From an uncultured Chloroflexota bacterium (GTDB taxonomy: Bacteria; Chloroflexota; Anaerolineae; Aggregatilineales; Phototrophicaceae): a stretch of DNA of 8,148 bases. Location of the stretch: positions 1 through 8,148 of the forward strand of contig CAIVEA010000801.1 of NCBI GenBank assembly GCA_903904765.1, given 5' to 3'. The position numbers and the translations under genes were made by a program. Positions 6,398 to 8,148 of this stretch are shown here, piece by piece. The notes below the pieces were generated by a model. It was not told the origin of the DNA. It searched no databases and saw only the letters and a list, made by a program, of their open reading frames with translations. Every line of letters begins with the position of its first letter. The first letter of the stretch is position 1.

Positions 6398-6464
6398 TCT
6401 CAGCGGCAGAGTTCGGTGGGAGTAAATGTGTATTGCTGGGCAGCAGGGGATGTAGAGGCTTGTG

Positions 6465-8108
6465 ATGGATAGTAATAGCACGCTGACTGTAGAAGATGTT
6501 CGTAAACAGGCGTTGCCGTTGGGGACGCGGGTGGTGGCGGGGGACGGCCTGCTCAACCGGATGGTGACATGGGCGAATGTATTTTATCCCGAAAATCGCA
6601 CTACCGGGAAAATCATCCAGCGCGGCGAGATTGTACTCGTTCCGCCGCCTGAAAACGAGAATTCGCGCAATACGTCCGATGCCGATATTGTGCGCTGGGC
6701 GGCGGATTTGCAGGCCGCTGCTGTGGTATTGAGCGAGAATCCGCCTGCCGCACTGGTGGCGGAGGCCAATGCGATCGGTATGCCTGTGCTGATTCTGCCG
6801 GGAGGCAGTCGCATCCGGGTAATCGAAAAAACTATTGTCAGCTTGCTGGTTGACCGCAAAGGGCAGCTTGAACGGCGGGCGACCCAGATTTACCGCCAAC
6901 TCACGCAGATTTCCTCGCGTAACGAAGGCATGGCGGAACTGGTGAACGCAATGGCGCGGCTGACCAATAAGGCCGTCGTGATTCAGGATAAACGCCTACG
7001 GATCATTGAGAGTGCGGTGCAACCGCAGTTCATCGGTAACTGGGACGACATCGAACTATTCTTGAAAAACTCAAACAATCTGCCTGTCGAGATGCAAGAT
7101 CGCCATCGTGTAGTGGAGATAGATAATCCGGTGCAGTTGCAGTCGCTGCCTACACCGGGGATTGCGCGTCTAGTTTCGCCCGTTATCACCAAAAACATCG
7201 GTCGTGGGTTCCTATCCATCATCGGGCGCGATACTGATCTGGATGATATTGATGTGCTGGTGGCGGAACATGGCGCTGCCGCCTGTGCATTGGAGATGGC
7301 GAAGGCGAAGGCCATTAGCGATACCGAAAAGCGGTTGCGCGGGACGTTTTTGGATCGGTTGCTGATCGGAGATGTCAGCCAGCAGGAGGCTGTCCGGCAA
7401 GGCGAACGCTTCGAACACGATATGCTGCAAACGCATGTGGCGGTAGTGCTGGCATGGCAGGGGGACAAACAACCGTCTAACCGCCGCCTCGAAACGCTGG
7501 TGAATGGCATTGTGATGAATCAACATGCCAGCGCGTTAGTCTGGCAGCGCGAACGCGAGAACGAACTGGTGGTCTTCCACGCTACTGACCCCAAAGACCC
7601 GGTGGATACTAGTATGAAGCTGGCACGACATTTCTCGCAGGAGATTCAGCGGCAGTATCCGGGTGGGCGTGTGGTGATCGGCATGGGGCAGGCGGCACGC
7701 GATATTTCCATGTGGCGCAGCAGCTACCGCGACGCGGTGCAGGCGCTGGAACTGGCGGCGCGGTTGCAAACCGATGCACCGTTGTATATCGGTGATCTGG
7801 GCGTGTATCAGTTGATTCTGGGGCTGTCGGATCGGGAAAAACTGATGGCTTTCTGCGAGAAGACGTTGGGGGCGCTGGAAGAATACGATCACCGCCAGAA
7901 TGCCGACCTCATCAAGACGTTGGAAGCATTTTTCAACTGTCATGGTAATTTGAGCCAAACGGCAGACACGTTGATTGTACACCGCAATACGCTTCTCTAT
8001 CGCATGAACCGTATTAATGAGATTGCTCAGATTGATCTGGATCGTCCTGAAATCCGGTTGGCCTTCCATTTGGCGCTGACGATCCGGCGCTTGCTCGCCC
8101 ATAATTAG
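6465..8108 (+). CDS. PucR/CdaR-family transcriptional regulator
   Basis: A 547-aa regulator. The ATG at 6465 is preferred over the GTG at 6462 because AGAGG (6454-6458) is 6 nt from the ATG and only 3 nt from the GTG. The N-terminal part (about 8-127) resembles the PucR purine-catabolism domain, with the conserved GEIVLVPP stretch (54-61) and PVLILPGGSRI (107-117). A GAF-like sensory region follows (about 152-280). Residues 290-435 match the GGDEF-like module of the CdaR family, without cyclase motifs. The C-terminal PucR helix-turn-helix (about 482-543) shows GNLSQTADTLIVHRNTLLYR (494-513) and ends with RLAFHLALTIRRLL. Family members commonly sense small metabolites and control purine, sugar-acid or amino-acid catabolism. 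No catabolic gene is in the window, so its target is unknown; it may act downstream or on itself. Confidence 0.93.
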   Translation: MDSNSTLTVEDVRKQALPLGTRVVAGDGLLNRMVTWANVFYPENRTTGKIIQRGEIVLVPPPENENSRNTSDADIVRWAADLQAAAVVLSENPPAALVAEANAIGMPVLILPGGSRIRVIEKTIVSLLVDRKGQLERRATQIYRQLTQISSRNEGMAELVNAMARLTNKAVVIQDKRLRIIESAVQPQFIGNWDDIELFLKNSNNLPVEMQDRHRVVEIDNPVQLQSLPTPGIARLVSPVITKNIGRGFLSIIGRDTDLDDIDVLVAEHGAAACALEMAKAKAISDTEKRLRGTFLDRLLIGDVSQQEAVRQGERFEHDMLQTHVAVVLAWQGDKQPSNRRLETLVNGIVMNQHASALVWQRERENELVVFHATDPKDPVDTSMKLARHFSQEIQRQYPGGRVVIGMGQAARDISMWRSSYRDAVQALELAARLQTDAPLYIGDLGVYQLILGLSDREKLMAFCEKTLGALEEYDHRQNADLIKTLEAFFNCHGNLSQTADTLIVHRNTLLYRMNRINEIAQIDLDRPEIRLAFHLALTIRRLLAHN

Positions 8109-8148
8109 CCTTCACGCTCAGGGTTTTGTGCGAGTTGCACTACTTTGA
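8109..8148. other. Short 3' flank with no recognisable feature
   Basis: Forty bases after the PucR-type gene. I see no hairpin followed by a T-run, no start codon with a ribosome binding site and no repeat. The next gene, if any, lies beyond the window. Confidence 0.6.

Overview
The window looks like ordinary chromosome of a GC-rich bacterium, most likely a Chloroflexota (Anaerolineae-like) member. That placement is an inference. It rests on a lipoprotein with long Thr/Pro/Ala linkers between SH3b, jelly-roll and PPC domains, a winged-helix response regulator of a type common in that phylum, and an envelope gene pair made of a membrane-anchored Mur ligase and a D-Ala-D-Ala ligase. I see no rRNA, tRNA, CRISPR array, insertion sequence, phage gene or attachment site.

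Layout: (1) 1-3117, plus strand, a probable three-gene operon: a MurF-like ligase whose 5' end is cut off by the window edge, a DUF456-type membrane protein, and a D-alanine--D-alanine ligase. Gaps are 24 and 48 bp, and the second and third genes have good Shine-Dalgarno sequences. Together the two enzymes would make D-Ala-D-Ala and join it to a peptidoglycan precursor. (2) 3182-5179, plus strand, a large modular surface lipoprotein, possibly with its own promoter. (3) 5201-5917, minus strand, an OmpR/PhoB-type response regulator converging on the lipoprotein gene with a 21-bp gap. (4) 5918-6049, a divergent intergenic region with a perfect extended -10 element facing the regulator and short direct repeats where its -35 would be. 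(5) 6050-6397, plus strand, a 115-aa four-helix membrane protein of unknown function. (6) 6465-8108, plus strand, a PucR/CdaR-family regulator, 67 bp downstream and possibly co-transcribed. The last 40 bases hold nothing I can identify.

The points most worth a second look are in the wall-synthesis pair. The Mur ligase has hydrophobic segments where classical MurF has its UDP-substrate-binding domain, and its C-terminus is atypical. The Ddl keeps its catalytic triad but has a changed acceptor-site loop and a basic C-terminal tail. This may be a membrane-associated or specificity-shifted version of the D-Ala-D-Ala branch. The rest looks like housekeeping and regulatory genes, and I do not see strong evidence for a wholly new system.
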